From positions 144,175 through 208,174 of the forward strand of contig NZ_JARLTC010000020.1 of assembly GCF_029382225.1 (NCBI RefSeq): a stretch of 64,000 nt of DNA, given 5' to 3'. The position numbers were made by a program, and so were the translations under genes. The DNA comes from Spongiactinospora sp. TRM90649. Its GTDB lineage: Bacteria > Actinomycetota > Actinomycetes > Streptosporangiales > Streptosporangiaceae. How positions within the stretch are numbered: position 1 is the stretch's first letter; each line of letters starts with the position of its first letter. The notes under the pieces were generated by a model, which saw only the letters and a list, made by a program, of their open reading frames with translations, searched no databases and had not been told where the DNA came from. Shown here one piece after another: positions 35,526-44,565 of this stretch.

Positions 35526-35938
35526 CGGCGCGGGAGTAGACCGATCAGGGTGGCGGCGACCACCACGTGCATGCAGGCCAGGGTGATGATCGCGGCGCCG
35601 TTCACCGCGCCGAGCGGCCCCGCGAGGGACAGCACGAAGAACACCGAGGCGATCACCGTCCAGATCGTCGTCCCGCGCGTGCTGACCCGCTGGAGCACCA
35701 CGAGCAGGCCCCAGCCCAGCATTCCCATCAGCAGGGCGAATCCGATGACCAGCCCCGGCTCGATCACCTGCGGCGCGGCTCCCATCATCGCCCGCAGGTC
35801 CACCCCGAGCACCGGCACCGCGACGACCCACACCAACAGCGCCGCGACGGCCGCGTACACCACCGAGAGGGGGCGGGTGTACCGCTTGCGCACCTCCGGC
35901 GTACTCGACTCGTTCGTCTTCCCCGTGGCCATCGACAT
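35522..35938 (-). CDS. Four-helix membrane protein (possibly DUF6069)
   Basis: A 138-residue membrane protein with four helices separated by short loops (VVYAAVAALLVWVVAVPVLG; PGLVIGFALLMGMLGWGLL; IWTVIASVFFVLSLAG; ITLACMHVVVAATLIGL). The pattern recalls the DUF6069 family, often next to TetR or two-component genes; I am not certain. I chose the ATG at 35938 because AGAGG lies eight bases upstream; an ATG at 35974 adds 12 residues. It is translationally coupled to the kinase gene, so it may modulate the kinase. Confidence 0.7.
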   Translation of the reverse strand: MSMATGKTNESSTPEVRKRYTRPLSVVYAAVAALLVWVVAVPVLGVDLRAMMGAAPQVIEPGLVIGFALLMGMLGWGLLVVLQRVSTRGTTIWTVIASVFFVLSLAGPLGAVNGAAIITLACMHVVVAATLIGLLPRR

Positions 35939-35994
35939 CGGCTCTGCCCTCTTTCGTTCGTTCGTCGATGACATTGACGGTATGAGTCATGGCA

Positions 35995-36434
35995 TTACTG
36001 GCGACAGATGAGGATGTCGCCTGTTAACCAGTACAAATCACCTATGTCGTCCGCACGCTCGACCGGCTGACCGGCGGGGTGCTGCTCGGCGGCGGCGTCC
36101 TCGACGCCGGGCCGCAGCAGGTCGCGGGGGAGCGGCCCGTTGCTCATCAGCCGGTACAGGTGGGGCTCGCGCAGCGCGTAGGCGCGGTAGGCGCGGGTCA
36201 ACGCGGCGAGCGCCGCCTGGGGTGCCGATCGCACGGCGGCTTCGAGGACGGCGGCCAGTTCCTCCAGCGCGGCCTCGATCAGCCGGGCCTCCACCGCGCC
36301 CTTGTCCGGGAAGTGCTTGTAGAGGGACGGGGCGCGGATGCCGAGCCGGTCGGCCAGTGCCCGCATGGTGAGCGCCGCGGGGCCCTGCCCGGTCACCAGT
36401 TCCCTGGCGGCCTCGACGATCTGCTCACTCTGAC
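35995..36434 (-). pseudogene. TetR regulator truncated at both ends
   Basis: The minus-strand frame encodes the DNA-binding part of a TetR regulator (QIVEAARELV, LTMRALADRLGIRAPSLYKHF) and the start of its ligand domain. No initiation codon remains in front: the frame is cut at about 36434, where the MarP fragment begins on the other strand. After GVEDAAAEQ the sequence stops resembling a TetR ligand domain and ends early. The gene should be about 190-200 codons; about 130 recognisable ones are left. Confidence 0.65.
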
Positions 36435-36827
36435 ATCGCCGTGCTCTACGCGCCCGAACTCGACATCCCGCCGCTGCGGCTGGATGACACGGAGTTCGAC
36501 AAGGGCTTCATGGCCGGGTTCGAGCGGTCCGCGGACAAGCCGGTCGTGCGCCCCGTCGCGCACGTCATGACGCAACAGGCCGAGGGCTGGGACATCTACC
36601 ACCGCGCCAGGATCGTCAGGAAGGTCCACGCGCTGGAGGCGAAGGTCGAGCCGGGGTTCTCGGGCGCGCCGGTGCTCAGGGACGGCGTCAATGTGGTCGG
36701 CATGGTCTTGGCCGCCGCCACCGACCAGCCGGGCCGTGGATACGCGCTCACGGTCGCCGAGATCGCGCGCGGCGCGTCGCTGACCAGGGCCGCGACGCGG
36801 AAGGTGTCCACGGACAAGTGCGAGTGA
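36432..36827 (+). pseudogene. N-terminally truncated MarP-like trypsin-family protease
   Basis: This is the C-terminal third of a MarP-type periplasmic serine protease. It starts abruptly at the catalytic Asp motif (DIAVLYAPELDIPPLRL) and goes on to the serine loop EPGFSGAPVL, where MarP proteins have GNSGGP. The membrane helices of the N-terminal part and the catalytic His are missing. The only possible start is a GTG at 36441 inside the fragment. It abuts the truncated TetR gene head to head, so one deletion may have removed both 5' ends and the promoters between. Confidence 0.65.
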
Positions 36828-36849
36828 CCGCCAGGTTCATAAAAGCCCT

Positions 36850-36863
36850 TACTTATATAAGTA
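36850..36863. promoter_or_regulatory. AT-rich palindrome before the SRPBCC gene
   Basis: TACTTATATAAGTA is a perfect 14-base palindrome, very AT-rich for this genome, 21 bases before the ATG of the SRPBCC gene. Such dyads are typical operators of ArsR or MarR-type repressors, which commonly accompany SRPBCC genes. No such regulator gene is adjacent. The sequence may also include the -10 region (TATAAG). Confidence 0.5.
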
Positions 36864-36883
36864 GGATTTGATACGGTCGCCGC

Positions 36884-37516
36884 ATGCCAGATGTGACCCA
36901 ACAGATCAGTGCCGTGCGCCGGACCATGGGAACGCGTGTCCTTGCGGCCGGAGAGGCGCGGGTTCAGACGATCAGCCGGACGTTCGACACCGATGTCGAG
37001 GATCTCTGGGACGCCTGCACGAACCCCGAGCGCCTGCCGCGCTGGTTCCTGCCGGTGACCGGTGAGCTGCGCCTGCACGGGCGCTACCAGTTCCAGGGCA
37101 ACGCGGGCGGGCTGATCGAGCGCTGCGACCCGCCGAAGGGGTTCGCGGCCACCTGGGAGTACGGCGGCGAGGTGAGCTGGATCGAGGTGCGGCTGACCCC
37201 CGAGCCCGGCGGCCGGGCCAGGCTGGAACTGGAGCACGTCGCCCACGTGACCGACGAGATGTGGAAGCGGTTCGGGCCCGGCGCGACCGGCGTCGGATGG
37301 GATCTCGGGCTGCTGGGCCTGTCCCTGCACATGGCGAGCGGGCATTCGGTCACCCCCGAGTGGACGGCCGAGTTCGAGGCGTCGGAGGACTACCGGCGGT
37401 TCGTGGCGCTGAGCAGCGACCTCTGGCGCGAGGCCGACGTGGCCGCCGGCGCCGACCCGGAGCAGGCCGCCGCCGCGGCGGGGCGCACCGCCGCCGCCTA
37501 CACCGGGGCCGAGTAG
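36884..37516 (+). CDS. SRPBCC (AHSA1-like) domain protein
   Basis: This 210-residue protein has an AHSA1/CalC-type START-like fold (about residues 28-155): ISRTFDTDVEDLWDACTNPERLPRWFLPVTGEL, then GRYQFQGNAGG and CDPPKGFAATWEYG. The family binds hydrophobic ligands or Hsp90, and the individual role is unknown. The C terminus (about 185-210) is alanine-rich. It is alone behind an operator-like palindrome and converges with the LysR gene, with stops two bases apart. Confidence 0.85.
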   Translation: MPDVTQQISAVRRTMGTRVLAAGEARVQTISRTFDTDVEDLWDACTNPERLPRWFLPVTGELRLHGRYQFQGNAGGLIERCDPPKGFAATWEYGGEVSWIEVRLTPEPGGRARLELEHVAHVTDEMWKRFGPGATGVGWDLGLLGLSLHMASGHSVTPEWTAEFEASEDYRRFVALSSDLWREADVAAGADPEQAAAAAGRTAAAYTGAE

Positions 37517-37517
37517 C

Positions 37518-38405
37518 TCACCCGGCCAGCTCCCGCGCCACCAGTTCGGCGAACTCGGTGGCGAACGGGCTCAGCGCGTTCCACTCCCGCGCCGCCCAGC
37601 CGACCGTGATCGGGGCCAGGTCGGGGATCGGCACCGCGCGCACCGGCCCGTCGGAGTCGACCGTCAGCCGGGGCAGCGCGGGCAGCACGGCGTGCCCCAC
37701 CCCCAGTTCCGCCAGCAGCACCGCGGTGTCCCAGTCGGCCACCCCGACGCGGTCCGGCGGGCCCGCGCCCAGCCGGAGGAACTCCTCCTCCAGCCGCTGC
37801 CGGGAGGCCGAGTTGTCCGGGTGGTCGATGTAGCGGATCGCGGCCAGGTCCGCGGGGGCGATGGAGGTCTTCTCCGCCAGCGGATCCCCGGCGGGCACCA
37901 CGAGCACCCACGGCAGGTCGATGACCGGCCGCTGGGTGACCCCGGGCAGCGGGCGGCCGATGGTGATCCAGGCCAGGTCCACGCGCCCGCTGTGCAGCAG
38001 CTCCACACACCGCCGCGCCGAGTGCGACGACCTGAACTCCAGCGTGACCTGTGGATGCCGTCTCCGGAACGCGGTGATCGCGTCAGGCATGAAGTGGCGG
38101 ACGGTGACCCCGCCTGTGGTGATCTTCACACTGCCGCCGAGCCCGTCGCGCAGCTCGCCGAGCCGCCGCACCGCCGCGTCCAGCGAGGCGATCCCGCCCT
38201 GGGCGGCCTGGTAGAGCAGCAGCCCCGCCTGGGTCGGCACCACGCCGCGCGGCCGGCGCTCCACCAGGGGCAGGCCGATCTCCCGTTCCAGCCGCCTGAC
38301 GTGCTGGCTCACGGCAGGCTGGGACCGCGACAGCGACCGCGCGACCGTGCTCAGGTTGCCCGCCTCGCACACGGCGACGAACACGCGGAGGTCGTCGAGC
38401 GTCAT
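37518..38405 (-). CDS. LysR-family transcriptional regulator
   Basis: A 295-residue LysR regulator with an N-terminal winged helix (LSTVARSLSRSQPAVSQHVRRLE) and a type 2 periplasmic-binding-like effector domain from about residue 90. It usually controls a divergent gene, but the next gene upstream (glpD) is on the same strand and ends far off. An inverted repeat at 38440-38460, 35 bases before the start, is a likely site for autoregulation. Confidence 0.9.
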   Translation of the reverse strand: MTLDDLRVFVAVCEAGNLSTVARSLSRSQPAVSQHVRRLEREIGLPLVERRPRGVVPTQAGLLLYQAAQGGIASLDAAVRRLGELRDGLGGSVKITTGGVTVRHFMPDAITAFRRRHPQVTLEFRSSHSARRCVELLHSGRVDLAWITIGRPLPGVTQRPVIDLPWVLVVPAGDPLAEKTSIAPADLAAIRYIDHPDNSASRQRLEEEFLRLGAGPPDRVGVADWDTAVLLAELGVGHAVLPALPRLTVDSDGPVRAVPIPDLAPITVGWAAREWNALSPFATEFAELVARELAG

Positions 38406-38439
38406 CGACCAAAGCTATCGCTAGGGGTTCTCCATGAAA

Positions 38440-38460
38440 ACCCATGAATTGACTATGGGT
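38440..38460. promoter_or_regulatory. Inverted repeat in the LysR gene promoter
   Basis: ACCCAT-N9-ATGGGT, an interrupted dyad containing a T-N11-A core, lies 35 bases before the LysR start codon, the usual place for an autoregulatory LysR site. No divergent gene is present that it would also serve. Confidence 0.4.
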
Positions 38461-38520
38461 GCGGTGGCTTTCAGGATGGCAGTAAGGCGTCCGTGTGACC
38501 CGACTGAAACTCGGCGGCAA

Positions 38521-38578
38521 CCCGTCCGTCGTCCGATCGGCGCGTGTACGGCATACGCATCGATCGGCGGCGGACGGG
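38521..38578 (-). terminator. Long hairpin behind the nine-gene operon
   Basis: CCCGTCCG...CCGATCG (38521-38539) pairs with CGATCGG...CGGACGGG (38561-38578), with one bulge and an inner GCGTGT/ATACGC stem. It begins 22 bases after the glpD stop in the direction of transcription. There is no T-run, which is common for actinomycete terminators. Confidence 0.5.
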
Positions 38579-38600
38579 TGTCGACCGCCCGGCGGCCCGC

Positions 38601-40295
38601 TCAGGCCGCGTGGCGCATCCGCTCCAGCAGCGGGGCCAGCTCAGCGTCACTGCCGGTGGCCAGCGCCGCCGCCATCACCTCGGCCGCCTCGACATGCCCG
38701 GCGACCTGCTCGGCCTCCCAGGTGGGCGCCATGCCGAGCGTCGCGGCCAGCAGCCGGGCCACGTGCGGCGCCGCCGCCGCGCCCCCGTCCCGCACCGCGA
38801 GGCCCGACCTGCTGCGCCGTCCGAGGACGTCGTCCACGGTGAGCGCGAACTCGTGCCTGGCGGTGTAGACGACCTCCGCCCCCAGCAGCGACGGCGCGCC
38901 CGGCACCGGTTCGAGCAGCGACGGGTCCTGCGCCCCGTAGGCGAGGACCGCACGGTAGTCGGAGCCGTAGCGCCCGGCCAGCCGTTCGACGACCGACACC
39001 GGCACCCCGGCCCGCACCGCCGCCAGGTCGCGCCGCGCCCACGCCTGGGTGAACCCGCTGGACCCGGCCAGCCCGAGCGTCTCGGTGCTCACGTTCCTCG
39101 GCACCCGCAGCCCGCGCACCGCCGCCGACACCGCGTCGCGCGCCATCACCCGGTAGGTGGTCAGCTTGCCGCCCGCCACCACGAAGCAGCCGTCCGCGAC
39201 CTCGCGGACCACGTGCTCCCTGGACACCGACTGGGTCTCGCCGTCGTCGCCCGCGCCGGGGTCCACCAGCGGGCGCAGCCCCGCGTAGACGCCGGTCACG
39301 TCGTCCATGGTCAGCGGCACGCGCAGCCAGCGGCCCGCCTGGTCCAGCAGGTAGCGCACGTCGGCCCCGGTGGGCAGCACCGGGCCGGGCCCGTTCTCCC
39401 ACGGGGTGTCGGTGGTGCCGACCAGCACCACGTCGTCGGCGGGGATCACGAACAGCACCGACGACGACGTGCGGGCGATCAGCGCGTCGCTCATCGGCAG
39501 CCGGTCCCTGGGCACCACCAGGTGGACGCCCTTGGAGGCGCGCATCCGCACCGCCGGGCCGCCGACGAGCCGCTGCGTCAGCTCCGACCAGGGGCCGGTG
39601 GCCAGCAGCACCCGGCGCGCGCGGATCACGAACCGCTCGCCGCTGAAGGCGTCCTCGCAGGTGGCGGCGGTGTGGCCGGAGCGGGTGGCGAGCCCGGTGA
39701 CGCGGACGCGGGTCAGCACGGTCGCGCCCTCGCGGCGTGCCGTACGGGCCAGGGTGACGACCAGCCGGGCGTCGTCCACCTGGCCGTCGTCGTAGGCCAG
39801 CGCGCCGACCGCGGCGTCGGGCCGCAGCGGCGGCGCGGCGCGCAGCAGCGCCCGCCTGGACAGGTGCCGGTGACGGCGGAAGCCGCCACGGTCGCCCATC
39901 CCGGCGAGGCCGTCGTAGAGGGCGAGCCCGGCTCCGACGTACCCGCGCTCCCACATCCGGTGGGTGAGCGGATACAGGAACGTCAGCCGCCGCACCAGAT
40001 GGGGGGCCAGGTCGTGCAGCAGGCCGCGCTCGTGCAGCGCCTCGCGGACCAGGCCGAACCGGAACTGCTCCAGATAGCGCACGCCACCGTGCAGCAGCCT
40101 GCTCGACTTGCCGGAGGTTCCGGAGGCGAGGTCGCCCGCCTCCACCAGGGCCACGTCGAGGCCACGCGCGGCGGCGTCCAGGGCGGCTCCCGCCCCGGTG
40201 GCCCCGCCGCCGATCACCAGCAGGTCGAGCATCGGGCCGGTGGACACCTCGTCGATGTCGGCCTCACGCCGCGCCGGCAGGTTGTCGGTCACCAC
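38601..40295 (-). CDS. glpD: FAD-dependent glycerol-3-phosphate dehydrogenase family
   Basis: The 564-residue protein has the FAD-binding Rossmann motif LLVIGGGATGAGAALDAAARGL near the N terminus, the family signature SSRLLHGGVRYL, and the C-terminal GlpD domain. Members oxidise sn-glycerol 3-phosphate to dihydroxyacetone phosphate at the membrane and pass electrons to quinones. It is the last gene of a sugar or polyol operon and overlaps DUF2804 by seven bases, so its real substrate may be related to that pathway. Confidence 0.9.
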   Translation of the reverse strand: MVTDNLPARREADIDEVSTGPMLDLLVIGGGATGAGAALDAAARGLDVALVEAGDLASGTSGKSSRLLHGGVRYLEQFRFGLVREALHERGLLHDLAPHLVRRLTFLYPLTHRMWERGYVGAGLALYDGLAGMGDRGGFRRHRHLSRRALLRAAPPLRPDAAVGALAYDDGQVDDARLVVTLARTARREGATVLTRVRVTGLATRSGHTAATCEDAFSGERFVIRARRVLLATGPWSELTQRLVGGPAVRMRASKGVHLVVPRDRLPMSDALIARTSSSVLFVIPADDVVLVGTTDTPWENGPGPVLPTGADVRYLLDQAGRWLRVPLTMDDVTGVYAGLRPLVDPGAGDDGETQSVSREHVVREVADGCFVVAGGKLTTYRVMARDAVSAAVRGLRVPRNVSTETLGLAGSSGFTQAWARRDLAAVRAGVPVSVVERLAGRYGSDYRAVLAYGAQDPSLLEPVPGAPSLLGAEVVYTARHEFALTVDDVLGRRSRSGLAVRDGGAAAAPHVARLLAATLGMAPTWEAEQVAGHVEAAEVMAAALATGSDAELAPLLERMRHAA

Positions 40296-41302
40296 CGTCG
40301 GTATACCTCCTCCGCCCAGCCGAACAGGCCGGGGATCTTCACCACTTCGCCGTCGTCGGCCACCACCGTGCCGGTGTAGTGGCCGAACGCCTGTGCTTCA
40401 CGGCTGCGCATGTAGAGGGCGCGCCGTACGTCGGCCGTGCGCACGTGCTCGGGGACGAACGTCAGGTCGACCCGGTCGCCGGTGACCCGCCACGGAGCGT
40501 TCCAATCGGCAGTGTCGTAGTGCCACACCAGCTCTTCGCTGATCTTGTGCACCCGGCCGTCGAGCAGCAGCGCGTTCTCCACGCTGCCGGTGCCGTCGGT
40601 CCACTTGCCGCCGATCTGGAGTGCCACGTCACGTCCGCCCGGACGGCCCGCGGCCGCTCCCCAGTTCCACAGCACAGCGCCCGGCCACCGCCCACGTCCC
40701 ATGTCCAGCGTGGCCAGCGCCTCGCCCGCCTCGAATCGGTACGGCGTGCCGTGCACCCGCACCACGCCTTCGGCGGGCCGTCCCACGTCCTTGACCGTGT
40801 ACTGGAACCGCCGCGCCGACCACGGTACCACTACGGACAAACTCTCCCTATCTGGTATACGGCGCACCAAAACATCGGCGTCGAGTTCGGCCGAGCGCAG
40901 CCGCAGCCGGGTCCCGGCGGAGGTCTCGTCCACGTTGATCCGCAGCGGTCCCGCGCCGATCCGGACGCTGCCCTCACCGGCGCGGTCGGAGAACGCCACC
41001 CCGTGGCCGGGGACCAGCAGCCCCCTGCTGGTGGTCTCCCGCCCGGTGCGGCGGTCCAGGAAGTAGGCCGACTCCCCGGCCAGGTAGTCCAGGCTGGACG
41101 CGCTGAACGCGAACACCTGCTCGCCGCTGGTCACGCACCAGTAGTCCCAGCGCATGGTGCGGCCCCAGCCCCGGATGTTGGCCCGGTGCAGCGGGACGCG
41201 GCTCCAGCCGACGGCGGCCGGGTTGAGCCGGCCGTCCGGGCGGCACAGGTCCACCCTTGAGGTGATCTCGCGCTCGGAGACGGCGCGCGCGCTCCCGCTC
41301 AC
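40289..41302 (-). CDS. DUF2804 protein
   Basis: This 337-residue soluble protein matches DUF2804: an RWDYWCVTS block near residues 53-61, PWSARRFQYTVKDVGRPAEG in the centre, and W/H-rich strands (LWNWGAAAG, WHYDTADWNAPWRV) near the C terminus. The function of the family is unknown; the predicted fold is beta-rich, lipocalin-like. The GTG at 41302 overlaps the aldehyde dehydrogenase stop (GTGA) and its end overlaps glpD, so it is translated as part of the catabolic operon. Confidence 0.82.
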   Translation of the reverse strand: MSGSARAVSEREITSRVDLCRPDGRLNPAAVGWSRVPLHRANIRGWGRTMRWDYWCVTSGEQVFAFSASSLDYLAGESAYFLDRRTGRETTSRGLLVPGHGVAFSDRAGEGSVRIGAGPLRINVDETSAGTRLRLRSAELDADVLVRRIPDRESLSVVVPWSARRFQYTVKDVGRPAEGVVRVHGTPYRFEAGEALATLDMGRGRWPGAVLWNWGAAAGRPGGRDVALQIGGKWTDGTGSVENALLLDGRVHKISEELVWHYDTADWNAPWRVTGDRVDLTFVPEHVRTADVRRALYMRSREAQAFGHYTGTVVADDGEVVKIPGLFGWAEEVYRRW

Positions 41303-42729
41303 TGGTCCAGCCCCACGCTGACGTACTTGTACTCCAGGTAGTCGGCCACCCCGTGGTGGCCGCCCTCGCGGCCGTAGCCGCTGTTCTTCACCCCGCCGAA
41401 CGGCCCCTGCGGCGGCGCGACCGGCCCGCCGTTGACGGTGACCATCCCGAACCGCAGCGCCTCGGTGACCCGCAGCGCCCGGTTCAGCCCGCCGGTCCAC
41501 AGGTAGGCCACCAGCCCGTACGGCGTGTCGTTCGCCCGCGCCACCACGTCGTCGCCGTCCCCGAAGGTCAGCACCGGCGCGACCGGCCCGAACGTCTCCT
41601 CCCGGCAGATCAGCATGTCGCCGGTCACGCCGCTGAGCACGGTCGGCGGATAGAACGCGCCCCGCCCCGGCAGCCGGCGCCCGCCGGTCACGGCCTTCGC
41701 CCCGCGCGCCAGGGCGTCCTCGACGTGCCGCTCCACCTTGGCCAGCGCCGCGTCGCCGATCAGCGGCCCCATCGTCACGCCGGGCTCCGCGCCCGCGCCG
41801 ACGGTGATCGCCTCGGCGTGCCCGGCGAGGGCGGCGGTGAACTCGTCCACCACGTCGCGGTGCACGAAGATCCGGTTCGGCGAGGTGCACGCCTGCCCGG
41901 CGTTGAGGAACTTGCCGCGCGCCACGGCGGCCGCGGCGGCGGGCACGTCGGCGTCCGGGTAGACCAGCACCGGGGCGTGCCCGCCCAGCTCCAGGCTGAG
42001 CCGCTTGACGTCGTCGGCGCTCTGCCTGATCAGGTTCCTGCCCACGGCGGTAGACCCGGTGAAGGAGATCTTCCCGACCCGGGGGTCGGCCATCACCTCG
42101 GCGGCGAACTCCGCCGGACGGCTGGTCGGCACCAGGTTGAACACGCCGGGCGGCAGGCCGGCGGCGGTGAACGCCTCGGCGGTCGCCACCGCGGACAGCG
42201 GGGTCGGCTCGGCGGGCTTGAGCACCACCGTGCACCCGGCGGCCAGGGCCGGGCCGAGCTTGCGGGTGATCATCGACACCGGGAAGTTCCACGGGGTGAT
42301 CCCGGCGACCACGCCGACGGGCTCGGGCAGGAGCCAGATGCGGTGGCCCTCGGTGAGGCCGGGGACGGTCTCGCCGTACAGGCGGCGGGTCTCCTCGGCC
42401 GCCCACAGCAGGTGGTCGGCCCCCGAGCGGACCTCGCCGACCGCCTCGGCGAGCGGCTTGCCCTGCTCGGCCGTCATGATCGCACCGATCGCCTCCGCCC
42501 GGTCGCGCAGCGCTCCCGCCGCCGCGCGCATCAGGTCGGCGCGCTCGGCCGCCGGGGTGTCGCGCCAGCGCGGCAGGGCCTCCGCGGCGGCGTCCAGGGC
42601 CCGCGCGACCAGGTCGCGCCCGCAGTCGGTCACCTCCGCCAGGGGTTCGAGCGTGGCCGGGTCGGTGACGGTGAAGGTCTCCCCACTCGTCACCCACTCG
42701 CCCCCGATGAGTGCCTTACGTGCTTGCAT
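41299..42729 (-). CDS. NAD(P)-dependent aldehyde dehydrogenase, semialdehyde type
   Basis: A complete 476-residue aldehyde dehydrogenase: catalytic Cys in NAGQACTSPNR, general-base Glu in SLELGGHAP, coenzyme loop FTGSTAVGRNL, and the ITPWNFPV motif. It resembles the succinate-semialdehyde and alpha-ketoglutarate-semialdehyde dehydrogenases. In an operon with an enolase-superfamily dehydratase and a sugar importer, oxidation of a pathway semialdehyde is likely. It overlaps the GntR gene by 14 bases and DUF2804 by four. Confidence 0.9.
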   Translation of the reverse strand: MQARKALIGGEWVTSGETFTVTDPATLEPLAEVTDCGRDLVARALDAAAEALPRWRDTPAAERADLMRAAAGALRDRAEAIGAIMTAEQGKPLAEAVGEVRSGADHLLWAAEETRRLYGETVPGLTEGHRIWLLPEPVGVVAGITPWNFPVSMITRKLGPALAAGCTVVLKPAEPTPLSAVATAEAFTAAGLPPGVFNLVPTSRPAEFAAEVMADPRVGKISFTGSTAVGRNLIRQSADDVKRLSLELGGHAPVLVYPDADVPAAAAAVARGKFLNAGQACTSPNRIFVHRDVVDEFTAALAGHAEAITVGAGAEPGVTMGPLIGDAALAKVERHVEDALARGAKAVTGGRRLPGRGAFYPPTVLSGVTGDMLICREETFGPVAPVLTFGDGDDVVARANDTPYGLVAYLWTGGLNRALRVTEALRFGMVTVNGGPVAPPQGPFGGVKNSGYGREGGHHGVADYLEYKYVSVGLDQ

Positions 42730-43387
42730 CGTTCTCCTGCATTCCTTCGATCAGGGCGTCCATGGCGGCGGTCTCGTGCGCGTGCTGCAACCGGCTGGCC
42801 AGCGCGATGTCCCCGGCGACCAGCGCGTCCCTGATCGCCACGTGCTCGGCGTGCGAGGCCGGCAGCCGCCAGGGCACCAGCCGGAAGCCGCGCTGCGCGG
42901 TCTCGGTGCGGGACAGCAGGCTCTGCAGCATGCGGTGGGTCAGCCGGGTCTGCTCGGTGTCGCAGAGCAGGGAGTGGAAGTGCCGGTTGAGCCGGGCGAA
43001 GGCGGCCACGTCGCCGGCCTCGACGGCGACCGCCGACTCGGCGAGCACCTGGTCCACCTGCGCCAGCCGTTCGCCGGCCAGCGGGCGGCCGGACAACTGC
43101 AGGGCCAGGGAGGTCAGCGCGGCGCGGATGCCGTACAGCTCGCGGACGTTCTGCACGGTGAAGTCGGCCACCACCGCGCCCACGTGCGGGCGCTCGACCA
43201 GCCACTCCTCCGAGCAGAGCTGCTTGATGGCCTCGCGCACCGGGGTCTCGCTGATGCCGACGGCCTCGGCCACCACCCGGGTGATGATCTTTGTTCCGGG
43301 CGGGGCGGCGCCGGTCATGATCAGGTGCTTGATGTGGTCCGCGGCGAGGTCGGCCTTGGTACGGAACGGGGGGCGGGATTCGGCCAT
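42716..43387 (-). CDS. GntR-family (FCD) regulator inside the catabolic operon
   Basis: The 223-residue regulator has a GntR winged helix (TKADLAADHIKHLI, TRVVAEAVGISETPVREAIKQL) and an FCD ligand domain with metal-binding residues (LNRHFHSLL and HVAIRDAL). FCD regulators respond to organic or sugar acids. I chose the ATG at 43387, with AAGGG upstream, over a longer form. It probably represses the operon by binding the CATTCTATAGAATG palindrome at 48837. Confidence 0.9.
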   Translation of the reverse strand: MAESRPPFRTKADLAADHIKHLIMTGAAPPGTKIITRVVAEAVGISETPVREAIKQLCSEEWLVERPHVGAVVADFTVQNVRELYGIRAALTSLALQLSGRPLAGERLAQVDQVLAESAVAVEAGDVAAFARLNRHFHSLLCDTEQTRLTHRMLQSLLSRTETAQRGFRLVPWRLPASHAEHVAIRDALVAGDIALASRLQHAHETAAMDALIEGMQENDAST

Positions 43388-43400
43388 GAGTGACAACCCT

Positions 43401-44561
43401 TCACACCTGCGCGATGGTGATCGGCTCGATCGCCGCGTGGTCCAGTTCCACCCCGAGGCCGGGACCATCCGGAAGGCGTACCAGCCCGGAGGAATCGGGC
43501 ACCAGCGGCGTGGTCAGCATGGCATGGAAGACCTCGGGGACGATCACCGGCGGATCGTAGGGATACTCCAGCCAGTCGCAGTTCGGCAGCGACGCGCAGA
43601 GCTGGAGGTTCCCCGCGACGCCGAGCCCGGTCGCCCACGCGTGCGGGATCACCCGGCGCTGCTTCGCGGCGGCCACCGCGCCGAAGTCGCGCAGCGCGCC
43701 GATCTCCTCGCTCTCGTTCGCGTCCGGCTGGTAGATGTCGAAGCAGTCGTCTTCGAGCAGCCGGACGAGCTGGCCGATGCCCCGGTTGTGCTCGCCGCCC
43801 GCGATCGGGATCGGCGACGCCCGGGTCAGCTCGCACAGCGCGCGGTAGTCGTGCCGGGGGAGCGGCTCCTCCAGCCACGCCACCCCGAGGTCGGCCAGTT
43901 CCCTGGCGGTGGTCAGCGCCCGCTCGTAGTCCCAGAGCATCCGGGTGCCATCGGGACGGTAGCGCCAGCGGGCGGCGGCCTGGTTGGCGTCCACCATGAT
44001 CGCCATGTCGGGGCCGACGGCCTCCCGCACGGCGGCGACCTGGGCCACGTCCTCGGCGATCGTGTCGGCGTGCACGCGCAGCTTGACGCCCTGGAATCCC
44101 TCCTCGGCGACCCGCTGGGCGTCGTCGGCGCGGCGGGCCGCGTCGCGGACCTCCCCGAAGCTCGCGTAGGCGCGGACAGCTCCCGAATGCCCGCCCCACA
44201 GCTTGTACAGCGGCTGCCCGCACGCCTTACCGACCACGTCCCACACCGCCACGCCGACCACCCAGGGCCGGGGGAAGACGTACTCGGCCACGTAACGCAG
44301 CCGGTTGGCGATGTGGGTGGTGTCGAACGGGTCCAGGCCGAGCAGTTGCGGGCGGATCCACCCGCGCACCGCCTCCAGCAGCATCGGGCCCGTGCCGTGC
44401 CCCATGTCGCCGCCGGACACGCCGACCAGGCCCTCGTCGGTCTCCACCTCGACGATCACCGCGGACATGGCCGGGTGCGGGCCCTCCGGCGCCCACGAGG
44501 GGCGGAAGGGCCGCGGGTAGCGCAGCTCCACGACCCGCGCCCGGACATCCGTGATCTTCAA
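43401..44561 (-). CDS. Enolase-superfamily sugar acid dehydratase or racemase
   Basis: This 386-residue member of the mandelate racemase/muconate lactonizing group has a KxR variant of the general-base motif (GVKLRVHA), the metal ligands in MVDANQ, WLEEPL and GGEHN, and a C-terminal HAWATG His. These suit sugar acid dehydratases of the galactonate/gluconate/rhamnonate type. The exact substrate cannot be read from sequence. It lies four bases after the permease gene. Confidence 0.87.
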   Translation of the reverse strand: MKITDVRARVVELRYPRPFRPSWAPEGPHPAMSAVIVEVETDEGLVGVSGGDMGHGTGPMLLEAVRGWIRPQLLGLDPFDTTHIANRLRYVAEYVFPRPWVVGVAVWDVVGKACGQPLYKLWGGHSGAVRAYASFGEVRDAARRADDAQRVAEEGFQGVKLRVHADTIAEDVAQVAAVREAVGPDMAIMVDANQAAARWRYRPDGTRMLWDYERALTTARELADLGVAWLEEPLPRHDYRALCELTRASPIPIAGGEHNRGIGQLVRLLEDDCFDIYQPDANESEEIGALRDFGAVAAAKQRRVIPHAWATGLGVAGNLQLCASLPNCDWLEYPYDPPVIVPEVFHAMLTTPLVPDSSGLVRLPDGPGLGVELDHAAIEPITIAQV

Positions 44562-44565
44562 CGTC

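Noticed and set aside
30971..36827. Searched for a transposase or integrase to explain the decayed region
   Set aside because: No transposase, inverted terminal repeats or attachment-site duplication were found.
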